This document shows, piece by piece, positions 1 to 8,065 of a stretch of 60,360 bases of DNA (the first letter of the stretch is position 1; the number at the start of each line of letters is the position of its first letter). The stretch comes from Planctomycetota bacterium. Its GTDB lineage: Bacteria; Planctomycetota; UBA8742; UBA2392. Below the pieces are notes generated by a model. That model was not told the DNA's origin and searched no databases. It saw only the letters and a list, made by a program, of their open reading frames with translations. Position numbers and translations under genes: made by a program. The DNA is taken from positions 1 through 60,360 of the forward strand of contig JADZFR010000026.1 in assembly GCA_020849795.1 (NCBI GenBank). The letters run 5' to 3'.

Positions 1-236
1 AAGGGGGCGGCATGCAGTGCCGGAGTGTGCCGCCCCTCCGGGGCTCGCAAACTCTCGCGTCGAGATTCCCGGCCCTTACGGGCCGGGCTAACTTATGCCG
101 CGCCCGTCCCGGGCGCTAAAGCGGGCGAGGCGCCCACAACACTTGCGGGCACTTACGCGCGAAAAATAATCTTGGATTGATGGGACAAGAAGAGCCCCCG
201 GCGTACGCCAGGGGCTCATGCGGTAGGGGTGAGTGC
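1..236. other. non-coding leader of window with two hairpins
   Basis: I see no supported gene here. A perfect 8-bp hairpin (cccggccc, loop ttac, gggccggg) lies at 68-87 and could be the terminator of a gene to the left. A second hairpin at 192-217 is listed separately as the terminator of the leftward gene that follows. Confidence 0.5.
192..217 (-). terminator. terminator of the Ig-fold lipoprotein gene
   Basis: The arms gagcccc (192-198) and ggggctc (211-217) pair perfectly. On the minus strand the hairpin is followed by a T-rich stretch, 20 bases past the stop of the leftward gene ending at 237. Confidence 0.6.
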
Positions 237-686
237 TTAACCCTCTTCTTCGAGCACGTCGTAGATCTTTATCTCGAACTGGGTGTAGTACCACAAGCCT
301 TTTGCGCCGTCCGGGTCGTCGTGCGTGCGCTTGACCCGGTCGCGATAGCGGATCTTGATGTTGTAAAAGCCGGCTTGCGTCGGCGTGCCTTCCAACATGC
401 CGGTGCCAGTGTTGAACGTGATGCCCGGCGGCAGCTTGCCCTTGTTCTCGCCGCTGTGGTCGTACCAGGGCTCATACTCGAGGTCGGTGATGTAGTTCGA
501 GTGCACCAATACCTGTGCGCTGAAGTACTTGTTGACCATGCCCTTTTGGCGGCTGATCGATGCGCTTGCGTAGGGAGCTGTCGGCCCGCTGTCCACCTCT
601 TGTGTCTCGGCACAGGCAAGGATCAGCACCGACAAAACCACAATGAACCAGATTGAGCCGACAGGCTTCTGTTCGTGAGCGGTCAC
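237..686 (-). CDS. putative Ig-fold (He_PIG-like) lipoprotein
   Basis: This 149-residue protein has an N-terminal hydrophobic segment ending in a lipobox-like LILAC, so it is probably an exported lipoprotein. The C-terminal half reads LPPGITFNTGTGMLEGTP followed by TQAGFYNIKI. That is the typical He_PIG/cadherin-like Ig pattern 'LPxGlxln...G.isGtPt.aG.y'. Only one Ig-like repeat is present, so it is a small surface protein of unknown ligand. It is transcribed away from the LRR gene and has its own terminator. No specific function can be assigned. Confidence 0.7.
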   Translation of the reverse strand: MTAHEQKPVGSIWFIVVLSVLILACAETQEVDSGPTAPYASASISRQKGMVNKYFSAQVLVHSNYITDLEYEPWYDHSGENKGKLPPGITFNTGTGMLEGTPTQAGFYNIKIRYRDRVKRTHDDPDGAKGLWYYTQFEIKIYDVLEEEG

Positions 687-764
687 GGGGATACTCCGTA
701 GGAAGGGTTATGTGCAAATTGTACGCTGCGGCAACACCTGATCAAGCGCCGCGAGGAGTTTGCC

Positions 765-2000
765 ATGCGCACAATCGCCTTCGTCAGTCTGCTGCTACTG
801 TGTTCGGCGCTGCAGGCGCAACTGCCCTCGCGCGCGGCTTCGGTTGAAGAAATTGAAAAGCTGCCCGAAGACACATCCAGCATCAACCTGAGCAACGTGA
901 GCAACGAAATGCTTGCGGCTGTGTCCCGTTTCAAGGCGCTGCAGCGGCTCAGCTTCAACTCGCGCAACGGCACGTATGACGACGTCGGGCTTGCCCACGT
1001 GGCCAAACTCACCACGCTGATTGAACTGCACCTGCTGGGCAGTGAGAAGTTCACGGACGCCGGCTTGGAGAAGCTGGTGACGCTGATTGAGCTGACCAAA
1101 TTGAAGCTCACGAACGGCACGTTCAGCGACGCGGCGATTGCCAACCTGGGCAAGCTGCCGAAGCTTGAGGAACTTGACCTGACCTTTTGCGACGGCATCA
1201 CCGGCGCCTGCTTCGCCGAATTTCCTGAGTCCCACGCCCTCGAAGACCTCAACCTTACCCGCTGCACCAAGTTCGGCGCCGCGGGCTACAAAGCCGTTGC
1301 GCGCCTTGCCAACCTGGAAGACTTGACCGTGGTCGGCACGCTCGTGACCGCGGACAACGTGGCGGTGCTGGCCGGGGCCGCCAAGCTCAAGCGGCTGGTG
1401 ATTGGCGGCGAAGGCTTCGACGACAGCGTGTGCCCCGCAGTGGCCAAGATTGAGGGCCTGGAGATGCTGCAACTGGGGCAGGGGCACATCACCGATGCGG
1501 GGGCAAAGCACTTTGCCCTGTTGAAGAAGCTGACTTCGCTGACTGCGCCGCTGCAACCTATCGGCGACGGCACGCTGGAAGCCTTCAAGGCCCACGCAGC
1601 CATCCAGACGCTGCTGCTGCGCAGCTCGCGCGTGACGGCCAAGGGGCTGGCGTTCCTGAAGACAATGCCTTCGTTGTTGAGCGTTGACGTCTCGGGCGCG
1701 CAGATTGGTGTGGACGGATGCAAGGCGCTCAGCGAGTGTGCGACACTGGAGCGCCTGACGCTGGAAGACAGCGGCATTGACGACGCGGGCGTTGAGCAGT
1801 TGTGCAAGCTGACCCAACTGCTGTACCTCGACCTGAGCGAAAACCCGTACAGTGCCAAGGTGGCGATGAAACTTGCGGCGCTGACGAAACTGCGCACGCT
1901 GAATTTGAGCGAGAACCCCGAGATCACCGAGGCCGTGGTCAACAAGCTGAAAGAGACGCTGAAAGAAACCAAGATCAGCTACACCAAGCCGCGTCGCTGA
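765..2000 (+). CDS. secreted leucine-rich-repeat protein
   Basis: This 411-residue protein starts with a clear signal peptide (residues 1-19, ending LQAQ) and an SD-like gaggag 8 bases before the ATG. The remainder is about fourteen irregular LRRs of the ribonuclease-inhibitor/AMN1 type, with units such as 'LxxLxxLxLxxt.itDagl..L'. These units predict a solenoid used for protein-protein contacts outside the cytoplasm. No enzymatic domain is visible. The gene converges on the FHA gene with no spacer: stop codons end at 2000 and begin at 2001. Such LRR proteins are abundant in Planctomycetota; the partner is unknown. Confidence 0.85.
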   Translation: MRTIAFVSLLLLCSALQAQLPSRAASVEEIEKLPEDTSSINLSNVSNEMLAAVSRFKALQRLSFNSRNGTYDDVGLAHVAKLTTLIELHLLGSEKFTDAGLEKLVTLIELTKLKLTNGTFSDAAIANLGKLPKLEELDLTFCDGITGACFAEFPESHALEDLNLTRCTKFGAAGYKAVARLANLEDLTVVGTLVTADNVAVLAGAAKLKRLVIGGEGFDDSVCPAVAKIEGLEMLQLGQGHITDAGAKHFALLKKLTSLTAPLQPIGDGTLEAFKAHAAIQTLLLRSSRVTAKGLAFLKTMPSLLSVDVSGAQIGVDGCKALSECATLERLTLEDSGIDDAGVEQLCKLTQLLYLDLSENPYSAKVAMKLAALTKLRTLNLSENPEITEAVVNKLKETLKETKISYTKPRR

Positions 2001-2444
2001 TCAGCTGTCGCGGCGCTTGACGGTGATCTTGGGCTTGGCCTTGGACGGGCTTTTCAGCAGCTCCATCCGGAACGTTTCGTTGGTGCCCAGGCGCAGCTCG
2101 ATCGGGCCTTTCTTCAGGCCGATCAGCTGGTCGCGGCCATCGAGCGCCTTGCCGTCGAGAAATGTGCCGTGCTTGCTGAGGTCTTCGATGAAGATGTGCT
2201 TGGCATCGGCGAAGCTGATTTTCACGTGCTTGCCGCTGACAGTCAGCAGGTGTTTTTCCTTGTCGCCGTGGCCCTTGAAAGGCTTTTCGGCTGGCGGCTC
2301 GCTCAGGTGATCGGGGCCGATGATGCGCAGGCTGGCTTCGCGTGAGCGGCCGATGGTGGCTTCGCCGCCTTCTTCGACGACAAACTCTGTCCCTTTGCAA
2401 AAGCCGGCGATGCCGGTGAACTTGATGGTCAGCACGTCTGCCAT
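2001..2444 (-). CDS. FHA domain protein
   Basis: This 147-residue cytoplasmic protein is almost entirely a forkhead-associated domain. It has the N-terminal strand, 'ATIGRSREASLRI', the 'SGKHVKI' turn with the phosphothreonine-binding Ser and His, and 'DLSKHGTFLDG' in place of the usual 'D.gS.NGtfvNg'. FHA domains bind phosphothreonine peptides, so the protein probably reads out a Ser/Thr kinase. There is an insertion of about 25 residues between the GRS and SGKH motifs. It is the last gene of a leftward run, 18 bases after yebC, with ggcggagaa as SD. No kinase gene is nearby. Confidence 0.88.
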   Translation of the reverse strand: MADVLTIKFTGIAGFCKGTEFVVEEGGEATIGRSREASLRIIGPDHLSEPPAEKPFKGHGDKEKHLLTVSGKHVKISFADAKHIFIEDLSKHGTFLDGKALDGRDQLIGLKKGPIELRLGTNETFRMELLKSPSKAKPKITVKRRDS

Positions 2445-2462
2445 TGCTTCTCCGCCTGCCTG

Positions 2463-3191
2463 TTACGCGGGTTCGTGGTTGGTGTACACATTCTGGACGT
2501 CGCCGTAGTCCTCGAGCGTTTCGACCAGCCGGTTCACTTTCTCGGCGGTTTCGGCGTCGACTTCAATCTTGGCCTGCGGGATGTACTCAAGCTGCGCCTC
2601 GAGCCACTCGACGCCCCTGGCGGCCAGCGCTTTCTTGACGTGTTCAAGCTCCGTGGCGGGTGTGGTCACCGTGAACATGCCCTCGCCGGCAACCAGGTCT
2701 TCGGCGCCGGCTTCGGCCACCAGCATCATCAATTCTTCTTCGGGCGGCGTTTCGCCGGTCTGTTCGATGACGATGATGCCCTTGCGGTCAAAGCCGTGCA
2801 TGACGCTGCCCGTGGCGCCCAGGTTGCCGCCCTGCTTGTCGAAGATGTGCTTGATGTCGGGCGCGGTGCGTTTGCGGTTGTCGGTCAGTGCCTCGACGAT
2901 AATGGCCACGCCGCCGGGCGCGTAGCCTTCGTACAGCAGTTCTTCGGGGTCGGCTTCTTTCAGCTCGCCGGTGCCGCGCTTGATGGCGCGATCAATGTTG
3001 CCGGCGGGCATGTTTTCTTTGCGCGCCTCGGCAATGGCGTCGGCAAGCCGGTTGTTGGCGCGGGCATCGCCGCCGCCGATGCGGGCGGCCACGATGATGT
3101 TTTTGGCCAGGCGCGACCAGATTTTGCCGCGCTTCTTGTCCACCGCGGCTTTGCGGTGCTTGATGTTTGCCCACTTGCTGTGGCCTGCCAT
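2463..3191 (-). CDS. yebC: YebC/PmpR (TACO1) family protein
   Basis: The N-terminus MAGHSKWANIKHRKAA and the following RGKIWSRLAKNI are the family signature, and 242 residues is the usual length. Members were long annotated as transcriptional regulators. The TACO1/YebC branch is now tied to translation, helping ribosomes through proline-rich stalls. The three-domain architecture looks complete. The start has a good SD (ggggaaag). The gene sits between lptB (65 bases upstream) and the FHA gene, so co-transcription is likely. Confidence 0.96.
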   Translation of the reverse strand: MAGHSKWANIKHRKAAVDKKRGKIWSRLAKNIIVAARIGGGDARANNRLADAIAEARKENMPAGNIDRAIKRGTGELKEADPEELLYEGYAPGGVAIIVEALTDNRKRTAPDIKHIFDKQGGNLGATGSVMHGFDRKGIIVIEQTGETPPEEELMMLVAEAGAEDLVAGEGMFTVTTPATELEHVKKALAARGVEWLEAQLEYIPQAKIEVDAETAEKVNRLVETLEDYGDVQNVYTNHEPA

Positions 3192-3256
3192 AGCTTTCCC
3201 CCGGAGAGTCGATTCTAGAATTTGTCGGCGTGCGGGTCAGTGGCTGGTTCGTGGCG

Positions 3257-4042
3257 TCAAGGGCCGGAGGTGCCGCCGCGAAACTCAATGTCTTTTCGCC
3301 GCATGAAGTCGGTATCAAGCCTGAAGCGGTCGCCGAGGTATTCTTTGCGCACGACGGGGTCGCCCGCGATTTCGCGGGGCGGGCCCTCTTTGATGACCTG
3401 GCCATCGACGATGATGTAGCTGCGGTCGGTCATGGGCAGCACTTCGCGCACGTTGTGGTCGGTCAGCAAGATCGCGATGCCCTTGGCGGTGAGGCCCAGC
3501 ACCAGCTCGCGCAGGTCTTGAATCGCGATCGGGTCAACGCCGGCGAACGGCTCGTCAAGCAGGATGACCTTGGGGTTGCCGATCAGCGTGCGCGCGATTT
3601 CAAGGCGGCGCTTCTCGCCGCCGCTGCATGAGCCCGCGGGGTTCGTGCGCACCTTGTGCAGGCCGAATTCGTTCAGCAGTTCTTCCAAGCGGTTCTGGCG
3701 CGCGGCTTTGCCCAGGCTCGTGGTCTCAAGGATCGCGAGAAGGTTTTCCTCGACGCTCAGGCGGGCAAAGTAGGTGTCTTCCTGCGGCAGGTAGCCCAAG
3801 CCGTGGCGCACGCGCCTGTGCATCGGCAAGTTGGTGACGTCTTTGCTGTCGAGCATGACGCGGCCGCCGTCGGGCCTGTGCACGCCCATCAGCATTTTGA
3901 AGGTGGTCGATTTGCCGGCGCCGTTGCGACCCAGCAGGCCGACGGTTTCGCCGGCGCGCACTTCGACGTTGACGCCGCGCACGACCGTGCGGCCGCCGAA
4001 GCGTTTGGTCAGGCGGTCTCCGTGCAGGACAAGCTCGGGCAT
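3257..4042 (-). CDS. lptB: LPS export ABC transporter ATP-binding protein LptB
   Basis: This is the ATPase that powers LPS extraction from the inner membrane with LptFG. Starting at MPEL (4042), it shows Walker A GRNGAGKST at residues 38-46, the Q-loop LPQED, the signature CSGGEKRR, Walker B VILLDEPFAGVD and the H-loop LTDHNV. The 'FAGVDPIAI' segment is characteristic of LptB rather than LivF/G. A further upstream ATG (4078) adds 12 non-conserved residues. The C-terminus has an extra tail of about 20 residues (RLDTDFMRRKDIEFR). LptFG and LptC are not in the window. Confidence 0.93.
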   Translation of the reverse strand: MPELVLHGDRLTKRFGGRTVVRGVNVEVRAGETVGLLGRNGAGKSTTFKMLMGVHRPDGGRVMLDSKDVTNLPMHRRVRHGLGYLPQEDTYFARLSVEENLLAILETTSLGKAARQNRLEELLNEFGLHKVRTNPAGSCSGGEKRRLEIARTLIGNPKVILLDEPFAGVDPIAIQDLRELVLGLTAKGIAILLTDHNVREVLPMTDRSYIIVDGQVIKEGPPREIAGDPVVRKEYLGDRFRLDTDFMRRKDIEFRGGTSGP

Positions 4043-4088
4043 GCGTGGATGGTATGAGGCAAAGCAGCCAATTACCACCGGGCCGGCG

Positions 4089-5060
4089 TCACTTGCGGCG
4101 GATCAGGCGGTCTTCGTCCACGCCGATGGCGGCGCGCAGGCCCTGCGTGTCGCCGAGCCAGCGGCGGCCGTCGGAGTAGTAGCCGGCGGTCGGCTTGATG
4201 CTGGCGTCGTGCTGAGCCCACCACTGGTTGAACTGGTGCATGTGCAGCTCGCGGATGTACTTGGCGAACATGCTGGCCAGCGCGATCGGCAAGTGGCGGC
4301 CCTCGCCTTTTTCAATGAACGCGACGAACATGCGCGGCACGCCCTCGACCTCAGGAATCGTCAGCTCGTAGGTGCTCAGCTTGTCGCTTTCGTGCAGGAC
4401 CTCGACCCGCGCCTCGGGAAACTCGTTGTGCAGCGTGCGTGCATAGCGTGTGCGGCCGCCCTGCCGGTCCACCACCACGGCGAGGTTGCGGTGCTGCTGC
4501 CAGAAGCGACCGAGGATGCTTCCGATGCACTCGAACTCGGCGCGGGCCTTGCTTTTCAAGCGCTGAAGCAGCTTGTTGAATTCGCCCTCAAGCAGCGCGG
4601 TGACGCCCAGCCCCGCCAGTTCGATGCCCGCGGCTTCCAGCGCCCGCCGGATCGGTTGCGCGCGCAGGCGCATGCGGGCGGCGTCGGCTTCGAGCGGGAA
4701 CGGCGCCGGTGGCGCACCGTACCAGTCATAGTCCTGCCAGCGCGCGGGCGCGCATACACCGTCGCGAAAGGCCGCATAGTCGTCGATGGTTGCGCCGGCG
4801 ACGCTGGCCCAGCACAGTACCTCTTCTTCGAGCGCCTTGATCTTGCCCGACGTGTAGATCTGCTTGCTGTCGCATACCACGGGCCGGTGTTTGCGCTCGT
4901 GCGGCTCGCGCCCGAGGTTCAGCGCGTCCCACAGGTCCAGCTTCAGCAGCGCGTCAGCCGACAGCGGCCTGGCAAAGGAAAAAGCGGCATAGCCAAGCGT
5001 GAGCGGCCCGAGAATCGGGCCCAGGCCGGCTTCGTCGATACCGAGCAGGACAGGAAACAT
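4089..5060 (-). CDS. RNase HII-like protein, divergent
   Basis: The N-terminus reads GIDEAGLGPILGPL, the RNase HII motif 'GxDEAGRGPxxGPl' with Asp9 and Glu10 kept but Arg replaced by Leu. CDSK (Asp64), VVVDRQGG (Asp198) and LASMFAKYIRE (262-271, cf. family 'AASixAKvxRD') also match the RNase HII core. The protein is 323 residues against about 200 for RNase HII, with inserted material between the motifs. It may cut RNA in RNA:DNA hybrids, or be a repurposed family member. It starts a leftward run of four genes with lptB 46 bases downstream. Confidence 0.7.
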   Translation of the reverse strand: MFPVLLGIDEAGLGPILGPLTLGYAAFSFARPLSADALLKLDLWDALNLGREPHERKHRPVVCDSKQIYTSGKIKALEEEVLCWASVAGATIDDYAAFRDGVCAPARWQDYDWYGAPPAPFPLEADAARMRLRAQPIRRALEAAGIELAGLGVTALLEGEFNKLLQRLKSKARAEFECIGSILGRFWQQHRNLAVVVDRQGGRTRYARTLHNEFPEARVEVLHESDKLSTYELTIPEVEGVPRMFVAFIEKGEGRHLPIALASMFAKYIRELHMHQFNQWWAQHDASIKPTAGYYSDGRRWLGDTQGLRAAIGVDEDRLIRRK

Positions 5061-5129
5061 GCGCGCGGTGTAGGTCGCTGCCGCCCCGGGTGCAACGCGT
5101 GACGGGAGTTTGCGGATAAGTGGACAAGT

Positions 5130-5285
5130 CTAGAGCACTTTCAGGGTTCGTTTGCAGGCTTCCGCTTGCGGCGAGCTTCGCATCTCTTCGTCGCGCTCCC
5201 TCCAGCCACGCCTGCGTCCGCGCTCCTTGATCTGCTTGCTCGGCGCGGCGCGGAATCTCTGCAACAAACCCTGAAAGAGTTCTAG
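5130..5285. repeat. imperfect 155-bp palindromic (MITE-like) element
   Basis: The outer 19 bases (5130-5148) match the reverse complement of 5267-5285 at 17 of 19 positions. Similarity continues inward for about 45 bases on each side, with the central part unpaired. The structure resembles a small non-autonomous inverted-repeat element. Its right end (ctag) supplies the stop codon of the adenosine deaminase gene. No target duplication or second copy is visible in the window. The element fills most of the otherwise empty 5061-5281 gap. Confidence 0.55.
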
Positions 5286-6322
5286 CGAGGGTATTCCACG
5301 CCGCGCGCGGCGCACCAGGTTTTGGCTTCGCGGTCGAAGCGCTGCAACAACCTGGCGCGCAATGCCTCGTCCATGAAGCCGCGCTGAAAACCCTCGCGGG
5401 CGATGCGCACCAGCGTGCTGCAATTGACACCGAGCACTTCGTGGGCGACCTCGTACTCGCGCGTCACGCTGGTGTGGAACATCGCCGGGTCGTCGCTGCT
5501 CAGTACCACAGGCACGCCCGCCGCCAGCAGCCGCGGCAAGGGGTGATCGGCCAGGCGTTTCACGGCGCCGGTGCACTCGTTGCTGACGGGGCAGATTTCC
5601 AGCGCGACGTTGCGCTCGACCAGCAGCTGCATCAGCGCCGGGTCGTGGGCGCTGCGAATGCCGTGGCCGATGCGTTGCGGGCGCAAGTCAAGCGCGTCGT
5701 ACACGTCGTCGGGCGAACTGACTTCGCCCGCGTGCACCGTCAGGTTCAGCCCCATGTCGCGCGCGCGCTGGTACACCCGCCTGAACTGCGGCAGCGGGTC
5801 GGTGTGTTCGGCGCCGGCCATGTTGAACGCGCAGATGTCCACTTCGCCCAGCAGCGGCTCAATGTCGCGCAAGCGGGCAAGCGCGTAATCTGCGCCGTGT
5901 TGCCGTCCCGCGGCCACCTGCATGCGCAGGGCAATGCCGTGCTGCACCTCGGCGGCTTTCAAGCCGCGCCACACTGCACGCACGATGTCGGCGCTGTCGT
6001 GGCCGCCATCGATGACACTGGTGCCCAGGCCGACCATGATCTCGGCAAACAGCACATTCTGGCGCACCAGCGAGCGCGCGACTTCGTAGGCGGCGAACTC
6101 GAAGTCTTCGGCCGATTTCAGAAAGCTGACGGTCCACTTGTAGACCTCAAGAAAGTGGGCGAAGTCGTCAAACTCATAGCGCCTGCGCACATGCTCAAGA
6201 GTGGGGGCCTCAGCCAGCCGGCCGTGTTTCTTGACCAACTCGAAGAGCGCCTCTACGGGGATGGAGCCCTCCAGGTGCAAATGGAGTTCGGTCTTGGGAA
6301 GGCTGGAAAAGTCAATCGGCAA
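5282..6322 (-). CDS. add: adenosine deaminase
   Basis: This TIM-barrel metal hydrolase converts adenosine to inosine. Visible family residues are the Zn-binding HLH in TELHLHLEGS (14 and 16 from the chosen start), VHAGE, the S-N-E-C-T segment and SSDDPAMF. The open frame has no ATG near the domain start. I place the start at a TTG (6322) just before PIDFSSLPK, which gives 346 residues, the normal size. The frame continues upstream only as an artefact under the next gene. The start has no clear SD, so it is uncertain by a few codons. The stop codon is contributed by the 5130-5285 repeat. Confidence 0.9.
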   Translation of the reverse strand: MPIDFSSLPKTELHLHLEGSIPVEALFELVKKHGRLAEAPTLEHVRRRYEFDDFAHFLEVYKWTVSFLKSAEDFEFAAYEVARSLVRQNVLFAEIMVGLGTSVIDGGHDSADIVRAVWRGLKAAEVQHGIALRMQVAAGRQHGADYALARLRDIEPLLGEVDICAFNMAGAEHTDPLPQFRRVYQRARDMGLNLTVHAGEVSSPDDVYDALDLRPQRIGHGIRSAHDPALMQLLVERNVALEICPVSNECTGAVKRLADHPLPRLLAAGVPVVLSSDDPAMFHTSVTREYEVAHEVLGVNCSTLVRIAREGFQRGFMDEALRARLLQRFDREAKTWCAARGVEYPR

Positions 6323-6422
6323 CGCGGCGTCCCAATCCGGTCTTGCGTGGGGTGGTGTAAAGATTCGGGTAAGGATACGGCATGGATTCGCCGCGTGCCA
6401 ACCGCGATTTAAACTGGCCGCG

Positions 6423-6806
6423 TCAGGACTTGTCGATCGGCTGGCCGAAGACCAGCAGGTGGCCGTCGGGGTCAGGCATCTCGAACTCGCGCATGCCGTG
6501 CGGTTGATCCACGATCCCCGTGGGTTCATAGCCGGCAGCCAGCACCTGCTCGCGCATGGCGTCAAGGTCGTCGCTGTAGAAGTAGTACTGGGCCTGGAAG
6601 TAGCGGTCCTGCACCTTGGGCGCATCCGGGAAGTAGTGCGGGCTTGCCAGCATCAGCTTGACGCCGTTCTTCTGCATCATCGCCCAGCCGGATTTGCCGA
6701 CGTCATCCATGCGGTCGGCGACATCCAGGCCGACCACGTCGCTGTAGAACTTGATCGACGCCTGCACGTCGGCGCAGATCAACATCGGAATCATGCCTGT
6801 CAGCAT
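6423..6806 (-). CDS. VOC (glyoxalase/bleomycin-resistance) superfamily protein
   Basis: This protein of about 127 residues has the two beta-alpha-beta-beta-beta modules of the vicinal-oxygen-chelate fold. The first is IPMLICADVQASIKFYSDVVGLDV. The second ends in FEMPDPDGHLLVFGQP, a very common VOC C-terminal signature. A Glu in REFEMPDPDG could be a metal ligand. The substrate cannot be inferred. The start at 6806 is favoured by the gggggg run upstream. It lies 100 bases before add on the same strand. Confidence 0.85.
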   Translation of the reverse strand: MLTGMIPMLICADVQASIKFYSDVVGLDVADRMDDVGKSGWAMMQKNGVKLMLASPHYFPDAPKVQDRYFQAQYYFYSDDLDAMREQVLAAGYEPTGIVDQPHGMREFEMPDPDGHLLVFGQPIDKS

Positions 6807-6869
6807 GGCTGGCCCCCCGTGGTACACGGCCCATACTTAACTCACGCGGCGGCACGGCGCCACGGCCAA

Positions 6870-7982
6870 CTACTGGCGAAAGAACTTGCTCAGGCGCGGG
6901 CCGCGCTGCTGGGCGTAATTGCTTTGCAGGCCCACTCCGTACAGCTTGCTCGGCCTTACGCTCAGCTTCTCGTAGGCCATTTTGCAGACCGGCTGGCGGT
7001 GGCGCACAATCAAGTCGTCTTCGTAGGGCCGGACCTCAAGCACCGCGGGCGTGCCCTTAACTTCGCCCTTTTCGCCAAAGCCGAATCCGGGGTCGAAGAA
7101 GCCCGCATAGTGCGCGCGAAACTCGCCAGCGCTGGTGTCGTAGGGCAGCATCTCGACGGCGTAATCCGGCGGCACGCTCACGTACTCGCAGGTGCTGAAG
7201 ATGTAGAACGCGCCCTGGCTCAGAAACAGCGTGCCGTCTTTCGGGCGCATGATCGGCTCAAAGTACTCGTTGGCGTCGTGCTCGCCGATGCGGGCCAAAT
7301 CGACGGGCCGAAAGTTCTTGCGCGAAACGTAGCCGGCAATCGGCTGGTCAAGGTCAAGCGTCATCAGCAGCGCTTCGCCTTCGCCGCCGTCGTACAGGGC
7401 GTCGGTCATCGGCACCGGTTTGCCGCCCTGCTGCCACAGCAGCGGCGACTGCGCGTACAGCGCGCGCATCTCGTCGCCCGAAAGCAGCGAACGGTCGGCA
7501 TAGAAGATGGTCTGGTTCAGGCTGTCGCCGGCGCGCACCTTGACGTCGAAGCTCTTGGGAATCACCTCAAGCCACAACTCGCCGCTGTAGCCTTCAGGGA
7601 TCTTGTCGTAGCGCGGAGTGCCGTCGGCCAGCACGCGCGTTTGCAGGTCAATGCGGCCGGTGCTGCTTTTGTTGTTGGCGTATGCGCCGACGCCGTCGGG
7701 CAGCGCAAAGCGCTCGGCCAGCAGAATCAGGTACACGTTGTCGCGCACCAGCACGCCCGGTTCTTTCAGGTCGATCGGGTAGCGCGAGTAGCGCTCAATC
7801 AGGTCGGTCACGCGCTCGCCGGCCAGCGGCATCAGGCTGCCGGGCATCGAAAACGCGCGGCGCGAAAGCGTAAGGTCCAGGCTGCTGGGCTGGATCTGCT
7901 CGGGCTTGATGGCGGCGCTGCTGATGACACAGCCGTCGGCAATCAGCTTCTCAATCGACTGTGAGGGCAGGGTGCCGCGCAT
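6870..7982 (-). CDS. dcd: dCTP deaminase / dUTPase-fold protein, double-length
   Basis: Residues IQPSSLDLTLS and the later 'GRIDLQTRVLADGTPRYDKI' belong to the 2'-deoxycytidine 5'-triphosphate deaminase family, which turns dCTP into dUTP for dTMP synthesis. At 370 residues it is about twice the size of E. coli Dcd. It matches the long alphaproteobacterial-type form with two tandem dUTPase-like folds; the second is around DYAVEMLPYDTSAGEFR. Start choice: MRGTLPSQSIEKL at 7982. An ATG at 8018 abuts a terminator and is less likely. No partner gene is adjacent. Confidence 0.85.
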   Translation of the reverse strand: MRGTLPSQSIEKLIADGCVISSAAIKPEQIQPSSLDLTLSRRAFSMPGSLMPLAGERVTDLIERYSRYPIDLKEPGVLVRDNVYLILLAERFALPDGVGAYANNKSSTGRIDLQTRVLADGTPRYDKIPEGYSGELWLEVIPKSFDVKVRAGDSLNQTIFYADRSLLSGDEMRALYAQSPLLWQQGGKPVPMTDALYDGGEGEALLMTLDLDQPIAGYVSRKNFRPVDLARIGEHDANEYFEPIMRPKDGTLFLSQGAFYIFSTCEYVSVPPDYAVEMLPYDTSAGEFRAHYAGFFDPGFGFGEKGEVKGTPAVLEVRPYEDDLIVRHRQPVCKMAYEKLSVRPSKLYGVGLQSNYAQQRGPRLSKFFRQ

Positions 7983-8023
7983 GGCGGGTTTATAGACCAG
8001 CGCTTGAGCGCTTGGCAATGGAA

Positions 8024-8047
8024 AGCCCGCGACGGAAGTCGCGGGCT
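8024..8047 (-). terminator. strong terminator after the esterase lipoprotein
   Basis: The 10-bp perfect stem agcccgcgac/gtcgcgggct has a 4-base loop. On the minus strand it lies just past the stop at 8066 and ends in a short T run. Confidence 0.8.
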
Positions 8048-8065
8048 CTTTGCGGCGTGCGTTGA

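Noticed and set aside
6201..7964. 587-codon open frame on the plus strand
   Set aside because: It lies opposite add, the VOC gene and dcd, which have clear family motifs; it is a shadow.
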